From NCBI GenBank assembly GCA_025808415.1, contig CP075525.1, forward strand, positions 3,209,501 to 3,273,500: a stretch of DNA of 64,000 nucleotides, written 5' to 3'. Numbering within the stretch: position 1 is the stretch's first letter; each line of letters starts with the position of its first letter. The stretch comes from Cyclobacteriaceae bacterium (lineage in GTDB: Bacteria > Bacteroidota > Bacteroidia > Cytophagales > Cyclobacteriaceae). The translations under genes were made by a program, and so were the position numbers. Shown here in pieces: positions 24,202 to 33,560 of the stretch. A model generated the notes under the pieces. It searched no databases. It saw nothing but the letters and a program-made list of their open reading frames with translations, and was not told where the DNA came from.

Positions 24202-26493
24202 ATGATGTACGCACACGGACCAACCGAAAGACAAACCACTACCGACCGGATTGATGCGGCCATAAAATTTATCAACACCACCAGCAGCCATATTTTTCTT
24301 ACCGGCAAAGCGGGCACCGGCAAAACCACCTTCCTGAAAAATCTTGCCCAAAGCACCCATAAATCATTTGTGGTGGTTGCCCCTACAGGCATTGCCGCCC
24401 TCAATGCCGGTGGGGTTACCATACATTCGCAATTTTTGTTACCGAGAGGCACCTTTTTACCCGAACGTTACCTGCCACCAGATTTTGAGAATACCGGAAG
24501 TTATTTCTCAACTGACATGCTGGGCCGCAAACACCCTCTGAACAGTGAACGTAAACAAGTACTGCGTTCTATCGATTTACTGGTGATCGATGAAGTGAGC
24601 ATGCTGCGTGCAGATGTACTGGATGCCATAGACTACCGCTTAAAGGCAGCGCGGGGAAATTTTTACCAGGCTTTTGGCGGTGTGCAGGTATTGTTTATCG
24701 GTGATCTGTACCAATTGCCTCCGGTAGTAAAAGGTGAAGAGGCACACGTGCTTGGCAGGTACTATGCCTCGCCATGGTTTTATGAAGCCCGGGCACTTCA
24801 CCACGCTCCGTTTGTTTATATTGAGTTAGATAAAATTTTCAGGCAGCAGGATAATTCTTTTATCCACATCCTGAACAACCTGCGCCATAACGTTATATCC
24901 GAATCGGATATTGAAGAACTAAACCGGCACTTTCAACCCGAAGAAGCCATAAAAAATATTAAGGAGATTATAACACTCACCACCCATAATTATAAAGCTG
25001 ATGAATTGAACCGGAAAGCTTTGCTTGAACTAAAAGCACCTTCACACTATTATACCGCAACCCTTGAAGGCGACTTTCCTGAAAGTATGTACCCCGTATT
25101 ACCTCAACTTGAATTAAAAGAAGGCGCGCAGATCATGTTCATTAAAAATGATACAGAAGGCAATGCTTATGTGAATGGAAAACTCGCTACTGTAAAATCA
25201 CTTTCCGATGACCAGATAACAGTAAGCATGGCCGAGACACACGAAACCTATACGTTGAAAAAAGAAACCTGGGAGAATAAAAAATACACCATTAATGCCA
25301 ACACCCGTGAACTTGATGACGAAGTGGTGGGCACATTTGTGCAGTATCCGATTAAACTTGCGTGGGCCATAACCGTTCACAAAAGCCAGGGGCTTACGTT
25401 TGATAAAGCGATTATTGATGTTGACCAGGCTTTTGCCGATGGACAAGTTTATGTGGCGCTTTCGCGGTTACGCTCGTTAAACGGGCTGGTGCTCCGCACA
25501 AAAATTAATCCACGGGTTATTGGAACAAACCCAACTATTGTTGCCTTTTCAGAACAACACAACAACCCGCAAAAATTATTGCCTGAATTAAAGGCCCGGC
25601 AGCAAGACTTTGCTTTCGAAATGCTTACCAAAACGTTTGACTTTGAAACCCTGGTAAAAGAAATACGCTTTCTGAAAAAAGGACAAGCCGATGACCCATC
25701 CAACGCGCTTTCAGTAAAACCGTTGTTAACACAACTGGAGCAATCATTGGAAGCTGAAAAAGAAACTACAGGCAAATTCAAACGACAGCTCGACAACTTG
25801 TTGCAACAAAACGATCGTATTACGCTACTTGAACGGATCCGGAAAGGGAGTACCTATTACAAAAACTTACTCTATAAAAACCTTAACGACCTGCTGCACC
25901 ATATCGCTGAAACGAAACAGCGTAAGCGGGTAAAGACCTACCTGAGCAGTTTAAACGACCTGGATCAATCGCTTTCAAAAAAAATAGAAGAAGTGGATAA
26001 GGCAGCCCTGCTGACACAGGCCATACTTGAAGGGAAAGATCCTGAGGGGTTATCGGCTTTGGCCGAAAAACGTGCGGCCATCAGAAATGAAATGCTCCGC
26101 GAGGTTGACAAAAAAATACCGCCCGCAGTTGCCAAACCCAGGAAGAAAAAATCTACCCGTGTCAAAAAAGATGACCGGAGCACTTACGATATAACACTGG
26201 AATATTTCAATGCCGGCCTCACCCTGCCACAAATTGCCCACGAACGTGGCCTTGCCATTGGCACGATTGAATCACATTTGGCAAAAGCAGTTGAGACCGG
26301 GCGAATTCAAATTACCCGATTTATGCCTGAGGACAGGATTGAAGAAATTATGAAAGCAATAGAAGACTTGCCTGATCCATTCAGCTCAAAGGAATTATAC
26401 GAAAAGTTAATGGGCAAGTTCAGCTATGGTGAGCTAAGGGCTACCATGGCCCATGCAGGAAAAAAAGCTATTCGTAAAACAGAAGATCTATAA
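24202..26493 (+). CDS. PIF1/RecD-like superfamily 1 helicase with C-terminal HTH
   Basis: The 763-residue protein has the 5'-3' SF1B helicase core: Walker A TGKAGTGKTTFLKNLA (34-49), APTGIAALNAGG, Walker B DLLVIDEVSMLRADV (about 127-141), FIGDLYQLPPV with the sensor glutamine, and the late motifs KLAWAITVHKSQGLTFDKA and YVALSRLRSLNGLVLRT. The core ends near residue 440; then comes a long charged linker and a C-terminal HTH (about 655-700, ITLEYFNAGLTLPQIAHERG) of the helicase-associated HTH_40 type. PIF1 helicases unwind structured or G-quadruplex DNA and aid replication. The architecture is recurrent in Bacteroidota. Two adjacent ATG codons open the frame. Confidence 0.9.
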   Translation: MMYAHGPTERQTTTDRIDAAIKFINTTSSHIFLTGKAGTGKTTFLKNLAQSTHKSFVVVAPTGIAALNAGGVTIHSQFLLPRGTFLPERYLPPDFENTGSYFSTDMLGRKHPLNSERKQVLRSIDLLVIDEVSMLRADVLDAIDYRLKAARGNFYQAFGGVQVLFIGDLYQLPPVVKGEEAHVLGRYYASPWFYEARALHHAPFVYIELDKIFRQQDNSFIHILNNLRHNVISESDIEELNRHFQPEEAIKNIKEIITLTTHNYKADELNRKALLELKAPSHYYTATLEGDFPESMYPVLPQLELKEGAQIMFIKNDTEGNAYVNGKLATVKSLSDDQITVSMAETHETYTLKKETWENKKYTINANTRELDDEVVGTFVQYPIKLAWAITVHKSQGLTFDKAIIDVDQAFADGQVYVALSRLRSLNGLVLRTKINPRVIGTNPTIVAFSEQHNNPQKLLPELKARQQDFAFEMLTKTFDFETLVKEIRFLKKGQADDPSNALSVKPLLTQLEQSLEAEKETTGKFKRQLDNLLQQNDRITLLERIRKGSTYYKNLLYKNLNDLLHHIAETKQRKRVKTYLSSLNDLDQSLSKKIEEVDKAALLTQAILEGKDPEGLSALAEKRAAIRNEMLREVDKKIPPAVAKPRKKKSTRVKKDDRSTYDITLEYFNAGLTLPQIAHERGLAIGTIESHLAKAVETGRIQITRFMPEDRIEEIMKAIEDLPDPFSSKELYEKLMGKFSYGELRATMAHAGKKAIRKTEDL

Positions 26494-26500
26494 TGGTTGG

Positions 26501-27937
26501 CTACCATTCTAATCCATAAGTACCCTTTTCACCGGAGGGATAAAAGCCTTCAACCAAAACACCGCCTCTTTTATAATTCAACATGCGGTTTAAATCCTGT
26601 AGGTTATCCACCGGCACCTTATCAATGTAGGCTATAACAAAGCCTTCTTTAATGCCGGCATCTTTCCATTTACCCTCTTTAATGCTTTTTACCAGCACAC
26701 CGCCATCGAGTTTTAACCGCATAAGTTCGGTATAACCAACTTCTTCAAACCGCGCCCCGTTCCATTCCGTTTTTATTTCAGGTTCAGACAAATCCTCCTT
26801 ACCCTCGTTGTTCTTTAAGCGTGTTTTTACTTCACGTTTTTCACCTCCGCGAACAAACGTTACGCTTATTTCTTTACCGGGCCTGTTACGGGCCACCCAT
26901 TCCTGCAATTCCGAAACTGAATTGACTTCGCGCGCATCAATGGCGGTTATCACATCGCCTTGCAAAAGGCCCGATTCTTCTGCTGCGCTTCCGCGGTTAA
27001 CACGATTTACCAACACGCCCCGGTTTAACGCCAGCGATAGCCTGTCGGCAACGTTGGCATCTACATCCGAAATTTGTATGCCCAGTAATCCCCGCTGCAC
27101 CTGGCCAAACTCCAGCAAATCGTCCATCACTTTTTTCACCAGGCTAACCGGTATGGCAAACGAATAACCCGAATAACTTCCCGTGGCTGTTGCAATGGCT
27201 GTGTTAATGCCCACCAACTCTCCTCTCAGGTTAACCAACGCGCCACCACTGTTGCCGGGATTTACCGCAGCATCTGTTTGTATAAAAGCTTCAACCTGAA
27301 GGTTGTTCCGATCGCGTAGAATGCCAATGTTGCGGGCTTTGGCACTTATTATACCGGCTGTAACGGTTGAGTTAAGATCGAACGGGTTACCGATGGCCAG
27401 CACCCATTCACCCGGTTGAACAGCATCTGAATTTCCATATTTAATGAAAGGCAAGTTACGGGCTTTTATTTTAAGCAAGGCCAGGTCGGTGCTTGGATCG
27501 GTGCCAATAATTTTTGCGTAATAACGCTGGTTGTTGTCCATCACCACCTCAATGTTAGTAGCATCTTCAATAACATGATTGTTGGTAACAATGTAGCCGT
27601 CATCGGAAATAATTACACCAGAGCCTGATGGACGAGCAGGCGCCTTGTAATAAAGCTCAAGCGGATTAAGACTAAACCTGCCCGATCCGTAAGCTGTGCG
27701 GATGTGCACCACGCCACTAACTGCTTTTTTGGAGGCTGTCAGGAAATCTGCACCTATGGGTATGCGATAAACGGAGTCACGATCATGATGCGCAAGTATT
27801 ACCTGTTGCCGGTCATCAATGGAAGCATAGGGCACAACATGCGAATCGAGGTAACGAACGGTGTATAGTGACCCCACAATTCCACCGGTAATTGCCACCA
27901 TCACTATAACAAGGGTAAAAATTATCACACGCTTCAT
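26501..27937 (-). CDS. HtrA/DegP-type serine protease with membrane anchor
   Basis: The 478-residue protein has an N-terminal hydrophobic segment (residues 4-24, uncleaved anchor or signal), a trypsin-like S1C domain with the triad H121 (TNNHVIED), D151 (STDLALLK) and S230 (NPGNSGGAL), and two PDZ domains (about 285-370 and 395-475). The first PDZ reads RGLLGIQISDVD and GSAAEESGLLQGDVI. It should act in the periplasm as a quality-control protease or chaperone, possibly as a DegS-like sensor. The second PDZ is divergent. It is convergent with the helicase gene, and a small hairpin-forming repeat overlaps its stop region. Confidence 0.93.
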   Translation of the reverse strand: MKRVIIFTLVIVMVAITGGIVGSLYTVRYLDSHVVPYASIDDRQQVILAHHDRDSVYRIPIGADFLTASKKAVSGVVHIRTAYGSGRFSLNPLELYYKAPARPSGSGVIISDDGYIVTNNHVIEDATNIEVVMDNNQRYYAKIIGTDPSTDLALLKIKARNLPFIKYGNSDAVQPGEWVLAIGNPFDLNSTVTAGIISAKARNIGILRDRNNLQVEAFIQTDAAVNPGNSGGALVNLRGELVGINTAIATATGSYSGYSFAIPVSLVKKVMDDLLEFGQVQRGLLGIQISDVDANVADRLSLALNRGVLVNRVNRGSAAEESGLLQGDVITAIDAREVNSVSELQEWVARNRPGKEISVTFVRGGEKREVKTRLKNNEGKEDLSEPEIKTEWNGARFEEVGYTELMRLKLDGGVLVKSIKEGKWKDAGIKEGFVIAYIDKVPVDNLQDLNRMLNYKRGGVLVEGFYPSGEKGTYGLEW

Positions 27938-28035
27938 ATCAACAGGCTTTTGTTTCGATAAAGAAAGTTAACGGATTTTCTTTCGCGTTGGATAACCGCC
28001 ACAAGGATTTTAGATAAACGGACAATTTCGGGTAA

Positions 28036-28071
28036 TAAAAAAAGCCCCGCACCTGTTACCAGGGCGGGGCT
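28036..28071 (-). terminator. Intrinsic terminator of hsp20
   Basis: On the minus strand AGCCCCGC (28071-28064) and GCGGGGCT (28050-28043) make an 8-bp GC-rich stem followed by a run of T. It lies about 34 bases after the Hsp20 stop. Confidence 0.85.
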
Positions 28072-28104
28072 ACCCACCTAAACCTAACGCACTGTTGCTT
28101 TCGG

Positions 28105-28545
28105 TTAATTTACTTTAATGGTTGTCTTCAGTGCCTTTTTCTCATCTTTAGGCACATTCACTTCCAGTATGCCGTTCACGTACGATGCACTGATTTTTGA
28201 AGCATCTACATTTTCAGGTAGCGAAAACGAACGGCTGAATGTTCCATACTGTGTTTCGATGGAATAGAAGTTCGTGTCTTTTTTCTCTTCTTTAAACTTG
28301 CGCTCACCGCTGATGGTAAGGTAATTGTCCTTCAGGTCGATATTGAAATCTTCTTTTTTCATTCCCGGAACAGCCACATGGATTTCATAGGCTTTTTCGT
28401 TCTCAACAATGTCAACCCGGGGAACAAACGAGTACGAAGAACCACCGGAACGGGCTACGGATTCGTTAAAAAAACGATCGATCAAATTGCTGAAGGAAGT
28501 CGGTACGAAATCGTTCAGCGCGGAGTTGTATCTGATAAGGCTCAT
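28105..28545 (-). CDS. Small heat-shock protein, Hsp20/alpha-crystallin family
   Basis: The 146-residue protein has a short N-terminal arm (NDFVPTSFSNLIDRFFNES), an alpha-crystallin domain (about 40-135) with VDIVENEKAYEIHVAVPGM, DNYLTISGERKF and the closing ASYVNGILEVNVPKDE, and the C-terminal tail KTTIKVN. It is an ATP-independent holdase in the cytoplasm that keeps unfolding proteins soluble. It stands alone with its own terminator. Heat-shock control is likely, but no CIRCE-type repeat is seen upstream. Confidence 0.95.
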   Translation of the reverse strand: MSLIRYNSALNDFVPTSFSNLIDRFFNESVARSGGSSYSFVPRVDIVENEKAYEIHVAVPGMKKEDFNIDLKDNYLTISGERKFKEEKKDTNFYSIETQYGTFSRSFSLPENVDASKISASYVNGILEVNVPKDEKKALKTTIKVN

Positions 28546-28834
28546 AGTGTTATTGTTTTAAAGGTTTTACAATCAATTAACTCTTGTAAACGCCTTAGCT
28601 GAAAAAGTATGCCGGGGCTTAAAGTGAGCCATAATGGCCGATTCTGTTCATTTTAAGATTAATTTTTAAGTCAATTTGTCCTGTTTTACGTAATTAGGGT
28701 GAAAAAATTTCGGTGAAAGCAGCTATCCACACCGAAGATAAACCCACATTTTAGCTGTGAATTTGGAGCGTTTAAGGCCCTTTAAAAACAGATTAAATAC
28801 CTATCTTTTCCAATTATTCAACCTGTATCAACCT

Positions 28835-30517
28835 ATGAGTTTATCGTTTTGGGATATCGCTATCTTCATCGCCTACTGTGCCCTCATCCTGGGCATTGGG
28901 CTTTATGTTTCACGCGACAAAAAGGGACATCAAAAAAATGCTGAAGATTATTTTCTGGCCAGTAAATCATTGCCCTGGTGGGCCATTGGCGCATCGCTTA
29001 TAGCTGCCAACATCTCGGCCGAGCAATTTATTGGCATGTCTGGTTCCGGTTTTGCAATCGGGCTGGCCATCGCCTCTTATGAATGGATGGCTGCCATTAC
29101 ATTACTTATTGTAGGAAAATTTTTCCTTCCCATCTTCATCAATAAAGGCATCTATACCATTCCCGGCTTCATCGAAAAGCGTTTCAGCACAAACCTTAAA
29201 ACAATACTGGCCATTTTCTGGATTGGTCTTTTTGTATTTGTAAACCTCACCTCGGTGCTCTACCTCGGCTCACGGGCGCTTGATACCATTGTAGGCAATG
29301 GTGATGGTTCCATTATGATGTACTGCATCATCGGGCTGGGATTATTTGCAGCAGCATACTCCTTGTATGGGGGCCTTTCAGCCGTAGCGTGGACGGATGT
29401 TGTACAAGTTGTGTTATTGATTTTTGGCGGGTTAATGACTACCTACCTGGCCCTTGAACAGGTATCCCCAACGGGTAGTGTTATTGATGGCTTCGTGCAC
29501 ATCCTGAATGTGGTGCCCGAAAAATTTTCGATGATATTAAATAAAGGCGAAATCATAGACCCGAACGGAAAAGATGCCTGGTGGGATTTGCCCGGCCTGG
29601 CCGTGCTGTTGGGGGGTATGTGGGTAGCCAATGTTTACTATTGGGGGTTTAACCAGTACATCATACAGCGAACACTGGCCGCCAAAAGTTTGTCCGAAGC
29701 ACAAAAAGGAATTGTGTTTGCGGCATTCCTTAAAATGCTTTTGCCATTGATTGTTGTCATACCGGGCATCATCGCCTTCGTGCTTAATGCAGATGCAAAT
29801 GGCGACCTGACCAAAGAAACACTTGACCCAAGTTTTATAACCAGCTCGGGCAGTATTGCTAACGATAATGCCTGGCCCTGGCTGATCCGTAGTTTTATAC
29901 CCGTGGGGTTAAAAGGTTTAGTGCTTGCTGCACTTGCAGCTGCTATTGTTTCTTCGCTGGCCTCCATGCTCAACTCTACCGCCACTATTTTTACAATGGA
30001 TATTTACAGGCCGTACATCAACAAAACAGCTACCGACAAGCAAACCGTTGCAACCGGAAGGCTAACCGCTGCTGTTGCGTTGGTCGTTGCCATGCTCATT
30101 GCACCCCTGCTGGGAAATTTAGGTCAGGCGTTTCAATTCATACAGGAATATACCGGGGTTGTAAGCCCAGGTATACTGGCTGTTTTCCTTGCCGGATTGT
30201 TTTTTAAACGTGCCACAAATAATGGAGCGATTTGGGGAATCATCAGTTCAATACCCATTGCGCTTTACTTTAAAGTAGGACCAAAGGGCTGGTCGGATGC
30301 AGCTATGTTCGTTAACATTCCATTCCTCGACCAGATGTTTATCACGGCCATCCTTTCGTTGGCCATTATTCTTGGAATCAGTTACTATGAATCCAAAGGG
30401 CCGGATCCAAAAGGTATTGACGTTAATCGAGCACTCTTTAAAACCGAGCCCGCTTTTAATATCGGTGCCACGATTGTAATTATTCTTTGTGCCGTGTTGT
30501 ACGCTGTATTCTGGTAG
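28835..30517 (+). CDS. Sodium:solute symporter (SSS family, sugar-type)
   Basis: The 560-residue membrane protein has about 14 hydrophobic spans and the SSS hallmarks NAEDYFLASKSLPWWAIG and ASLIAANISAEQFIGMSGSG near the N-terminus. Similarity is closest to SglT-like sodium/sugar cotransporters. The ATG at 28835 is used; an earlier GTG at 28757 would add an unlikely basic extension. It is divergent in sense from, and directly beside, a glucan utilization row (SGNH, GH3, GH144, SusC/D), so it probably takes up glucose or short beta-glucosides made by those enzymes across the inner membrane (inference from context). Confidence 0.9.
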   Translation: MSLSFWDIAIFIAYCALILGIGLYVSRDKKGHQKNAEDYFLASKSLPWWAIGASLIAANISAEQFIGMSGSGFAIGLAIASYEWMAAITLLIVGKFFLPIFINKGIYTIPGFIEKRFSTNLKTILAIFWIGLFVFVNLTSVLYLGSRALDTIVGNGDGSIMMYCIIGLGLFAAAYSLYGGLSAVAWTDVVQVVLLIFGGLMTTYLALEQVSPTGSVIDGFVHILNVVPEKFSMILNKGEIIDPNGKDAWWDLPGLAVLLGGMWVANVYYWGFNQYIIQRTLAAKSLSEAQKGIVFAAFLKMLLPLIVVIPGIIAFVLNADANGDLTKETLDPSFITSSGSIANDNAWPWLIRSFIPVGLKGLVLAALAAAIVSSLASMLNSTATIFTMDIYRPYINKTATDKQTVATGRLTAAVALVVAMLIAPLLGNLGQAFQFIQEYTGVVSPGILAVFLAGLFFKRATNNGAIWGIISSIPIALYFKVGPKGWSDAAMFVNIPFLDQMFITAILSLAIILGISYYESKGPDPKGIDVNRALFKTEPAFNIGATIVIILCAVLYAVFW

Positions 30518-30585
30518 TAGAATATAAATTACCATAACGCATTTGATGGATGGTTTATGTGAAACACACAAACCGAAGGTTGTAA

Positions 30586-31260
30586 TTACTTCAGGTGTGG
30601 CCTGATCAGTTCCTTCCAGATAGCATACCCCGCATCGTTCATGTGCAGCATGTCTTCGGTAAACAATTCCTTTCGGGGTTTTCCGCCCGGGTCGAGCATG
30701 GCATCAAAAACATCAATGTATGAAGCTCGCTGCACTGTTTTCAGGTACGCGCTGATAAGTTTATTCCCTTCTCGGTATAGGGGCATCAGGTTTTCGCGGC
30801 TGGGGCTCGGCTTCATGGAAACATAGGAAATGTGCACCTCGGGAAAACGCTCACGAATAAGCGTTACCAGTTTTACAAAACGGTTAAGCACTTCATGGGC
30901 AGTAACCGTTTGGTCGTAGGCAAGGTCATTTTCGCCACAATAAATTACAATTTGCTTTGGCTTGTACGGACTTATGACATAATCGATATAACGGATTTGA
31001 TCCAGCAACGTGGAACCACTAAAACCAACATTCACAATGGTTCGCTCCGGAAAGGCTTCATGCACGGCTTTCCAAAACGTAAAAGAAGAACTGCCGACAA
31101 ACAACACCTGGTTACGAGGCTTGGGATTTGTAACGTCCGCTAAGATCAGGTGTTGAACATCATTCCAAAACGGAAAAGGTGGCTGCTGGGCTTGTGCAGA
31201 CGGAATGCCTGCCACACTTACGAATGCAGTACATACTATAAATTTCCTGAAAAGCTTCAT
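30586..31260 (-). CDS. SGNH/GDSL-family hydrolase, exported
   Basis: A 224-residue protein with a signal peptide (ends SAQAQ, about residue 24). It shows the SGNH blocks: VLFVGSSSFTFW with the nucleophile serine, NVGFSGSTL with glycine, YCGENDLAY with asparagine, and the C-terminal EDMLHMNDAGY with the Asp-x-x-His pair. It should cleave an ester in the periplasm. As the last gene of the glucan locus, 3 bases after the GH3 stop, it may remove acyl groups (for example acetyl or succinyl) from the glucan; this is inference. The true start is the ATG at 31260. Confidence 0.87.
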   Translation of the reverse strand: MKLFRKFIVCTAFVSVAGIPSAQAQQPPFPFWNDVQHLILADVTNPKPRNQVLFVGSSSFTFWKAVHEAFPERTIVNVGFSGSTLLDQIRYIDYVISPYKPKQIVIYCGENDLAYDQTVTAHEVLNRFVKLVTLIRERFPEVHISYVSMKPSPSRENLMPLYREGNKLISAYLKTVQRASYIDVFDAMLDPGGKPRKELFTEDMLHMNDAGYAIWKELIRPHLK

Positions 31261-31263
31261 CAA

Positions 31264-33549
31264 CTATCTCAGTTCAAATTCAGCCTGCAGCACATCGCGC
31301 GAATTACCGCCTATAAAAACCTGAAACTTGCCTGGCTCTGCACCAAAGGTTAAATCACCGCGATAGAACGAAAGGTCGTTTTCAGTTAAGGTAAACGTTA
31401 TGGTTTTCGATTCGCCCGGTTGGAGCATCACTTTCTGAAATCCTTTCAGTTCTTTGACCGGCCGTGTTACCGAACCTACCAGGTCGCGAACATAAAGCTG
31501 CGCTACTTCAGCACCTGCACGCGTGCCCGTGTTGGTAATCGTTACCGAAACAGTAACGGATCCGCCTGCTGTTGCTTCAGTTTTATCCAGTGAAAGTTTA
31601 TCGTAGGCAAAGGTAGTATAGCTTAATCCGTATCCGAACGGATAAACCGGATCGTTGGAAACATCCAGATAGTTGGAGCGGAATTTCTGAAACCATTGTC
31701 CTTCCGCCAGCGGACGACCTGTGTTCTTATGCGCGTAATACAGGGGCAACTGACCCACGTGTTGCGGAAAGGTTGTTGTTAATTTTCCAGAAGGGTTGAC
31801 ATCGCCAAACACCACATCGGCAATGGCATCACCAGCCTCGCTTCCGCCAAACCACACGTTGAGGATAGCTGGTACATTTTCATTCTCCCATGTTAAGGTT
31901 AGTGGTCGCCCGGTAAATAACACCAGCACCACCGGCTTGCCTGTTTGCACCAATGCTTTCAGCAAATCGCGCTGGGTTTGCGGGATGTCAATGTTTACAC
32001 GGCTGGCGGCTTCACCGCTCATTTCGGCACCCTCGCCTACTGCCGCTATAATAACATCAGCCGATCGGGCAATGCGCACAGCTTCTTCGCGCATGGCTTC
32101 GTCCGACCGCGCATCGCGATTCAAGGATTTACCAAACATCGTGGCGCGTTCTTCTATGGCGGCATCTTCGTGCAGGTTTGAGCCTTTGGCATACAGCACT
32201 TTGGCATTATTGCCAACCGCTTTTTTAAGCCCTTCCAAAACGGTAATAGATTCTGAGAATCTGGCTGCCACACTCCACGTGCCTGTCATGTTGGTAGCGG
32301 CATCGGCCAACGGCCCAACCAGGGCAATGGTCCCTTTCTTTTGCAGTGGCAACACATTGTTTTTGTTTTTTAGCAGCACAAAACTTTGCGCAGCCACACT
32401 GCGGGCAAAAGCCCGGTTTTCACGGGTAAATATTTCTTTGCTTGCGCGATCTTCACTGCAGTATTTATAAGGATCATCAAAAAGCCCGAGTTTGAATTTT
32501 GCTTCCAGTATCCTGCGGCAAGCAGCATCAATTTGTGATTGCGTAACTTTTCCTTCCTTTAATGCTTGTGCTAACGTGGTGAGCAATCCTTCACTCACCA
32601 TGTCCATATCCAGTCCCGCGGCCAAGGCCCTTGCTGAAACTGTTTTTAAATCACCAAACCCATGATCGATCATTTCACTTACACCGGTATAATCGGAAAC
32701 AACAAAACCCGTAAAGCCCCACTCCTTCCGAAGTACATCGGTAAGTAGCCACTTGTTAGCTGTTGCCGGAATGCCTTCCACATCATTAAAGGAAGCCATC
32801 ACACTGCCCACCCCTGCATCCACCGCTGCTTTGTAAGGCATCAGGTATTCGTTGTACATACGGTGCCGGCTCATGTCGGTCGGATTGTAATCGCGGCCTG
32901 CTTCGGCTGCACCATACAACGCATAATGTTTTACACACGCCATAATGGTGTTATTGGCCGAAAGGTCATCGCCCTGGTAGCCGCGCACCATAGCTTTTGC
33001 AATTTCACTTCCTAAATACACATCTTCTCCGCTTCCCTCCGATATCCTGCCCCACCGTGCATCGCGCGATAAGTCGACCATAGGCGAGAATGTCCAGTTG
33101 ATGCCGTCCGCACTGGCTTCCTGTGCGGCAACACGTGCTGTTTTTTCAATAAGTGCCATGTCCCAACTGCAACTCAAGCCCAGCGGTATCGGGAAAACCG
33201 ATTCGTATCCATGGATCACATCCATACCAAATAATAGCGGGATTCCTAAACGGCTCTTCTCCACGGCAATTTGTTGCATCTCTTTTATTGACTTAACCGA
33301 TTTGATGTTGAACAATCCGCCCACCATTCCCTTTTCAATTTTTTTGGCGATATCAGAATTTTCAGCCTGACCGGTGATGAATTGCCCGGCCGAAGGAAGA
33401 TTAAGCTGCCCGAGCTTTTCCTCCAGCGTCATAAGGTTCATGAGTGAATCAATTTTATGATCAACGGAAGACGCGCTTTTCCGTGGAGATGTACTACAAG
33501 AGGCTGCTATCCATAGCAAACCCACAAACGTGGCATAGCGGGTAATCAT
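31264..33549 (-). CDS. bglX: Glycoside hydrolase family 3 beta-glucosidase, lipoprotein
   Basis: The 761-residue protein begins with a lipoprotein signal (lipobox AASC, about residue 18). The GH3 N-terminal barrel has KSRLGIPLLFGMDVIHGY, AAGLDMDM and the nucleophile aspartate in GFTGFVVSDYTGV; the GH3 C-terminal domain follows (LLKNKNNVLPL, VALVG..) and then a fibronectin-like FnIII domain (VTNTGTRAGAEVAQLYV). It matches BglX-type exo-beta-glucosidases that release glucose from the non-reducing end. Beside two GH144-like enzymes it would degrade sophoro-oligosaccharides (beta-1,2-linked), as known for some Bacteroides GH3 enzymes. It is 11 bases from the GH144 gene. Confidence 0.93.
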   Translation of the reverse strand: MITRYATFVGLLWIAASCSTSPRKSASSVDHKIDSLMNLMTLEEKLGQLNLPSAGQFITGQAENSDIAKKIEKGMVGGLFNIKSVKSIKEMQQIAVEKSRLGIPLLFGMDVIHGYESVFPIPLGLSCSWDMALIEKTARVAAQEASADGINWTFSPMVDLSRDARWGRISEGSGEDVYLGSEIAKAMVRGYQGDDLSANNTIMACVKHYALYGAAEAGRDYNPTDMSRHRMYNEYLMPYKAAVDAGVGSVMASFNDVEGIPATANKWLLTDVLRKEWGFTGFVVSDYTGVSEMIDHGFGDLKTVSARALAAGLDMDMVSEGLLTTLAQALKEGKVTQSQIDAACRRILEAKFKLGLFDDPYKYCSEDRASKEIFTRENRAFARSVAAQSFVLLKNKNNVLPLQKKGTIALVGPLADAATNMTGTWSVAARFSESITVLEGLKKAVGNNAKVLYAKGSNLHEDAAIEERATMFGKSLNRDARSDEAMREEAVRIARSADVIIAAVGEGAEMSGEAASRVNIDIPQTQRDLLKALVQTGKPVVLVLFTGRPLTLTWENENVPAILNVWFGGSEAGDAIADVVFGDVNPSGKLTTTFPQHVGQLPLYYAHKNTGRPLAEGQWFQKFRSNYLDVSNDPVYPFGYGLSYTTFAYDKLSLDKTEATAGGSVTVSVTITNTGTRAGAEVAQLYVRDLVGSVTRPVKELKGFQKVMLQPGESKTITFTLTENDLSFYRGDLTFGAEPGKFQVFIGGNSRDVLQAEFELR

Positions 33550-33560
33550 ATATCAAATTT

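Noticed and set aside
26492..26508. AATGGT / ACCATT repeat at the helicase-HtrA junction
   Set aside because: Short stem, no T run, overlaps the stop region of both convergent genes; could be chance.
30552..30574. Hairpin GGTTT...AAACC between the symporter and SGNH genes
   Set aside because: A mismatch-containing stem without a following T run on either strand; terminator not supported.
31796..32470. 224-codon frame on plus, antisense to the GH3 gene
   Set aside because: Antisense shadow rich in serine and alanine; the GH3 frame shows catalytic motifs over the same bases.
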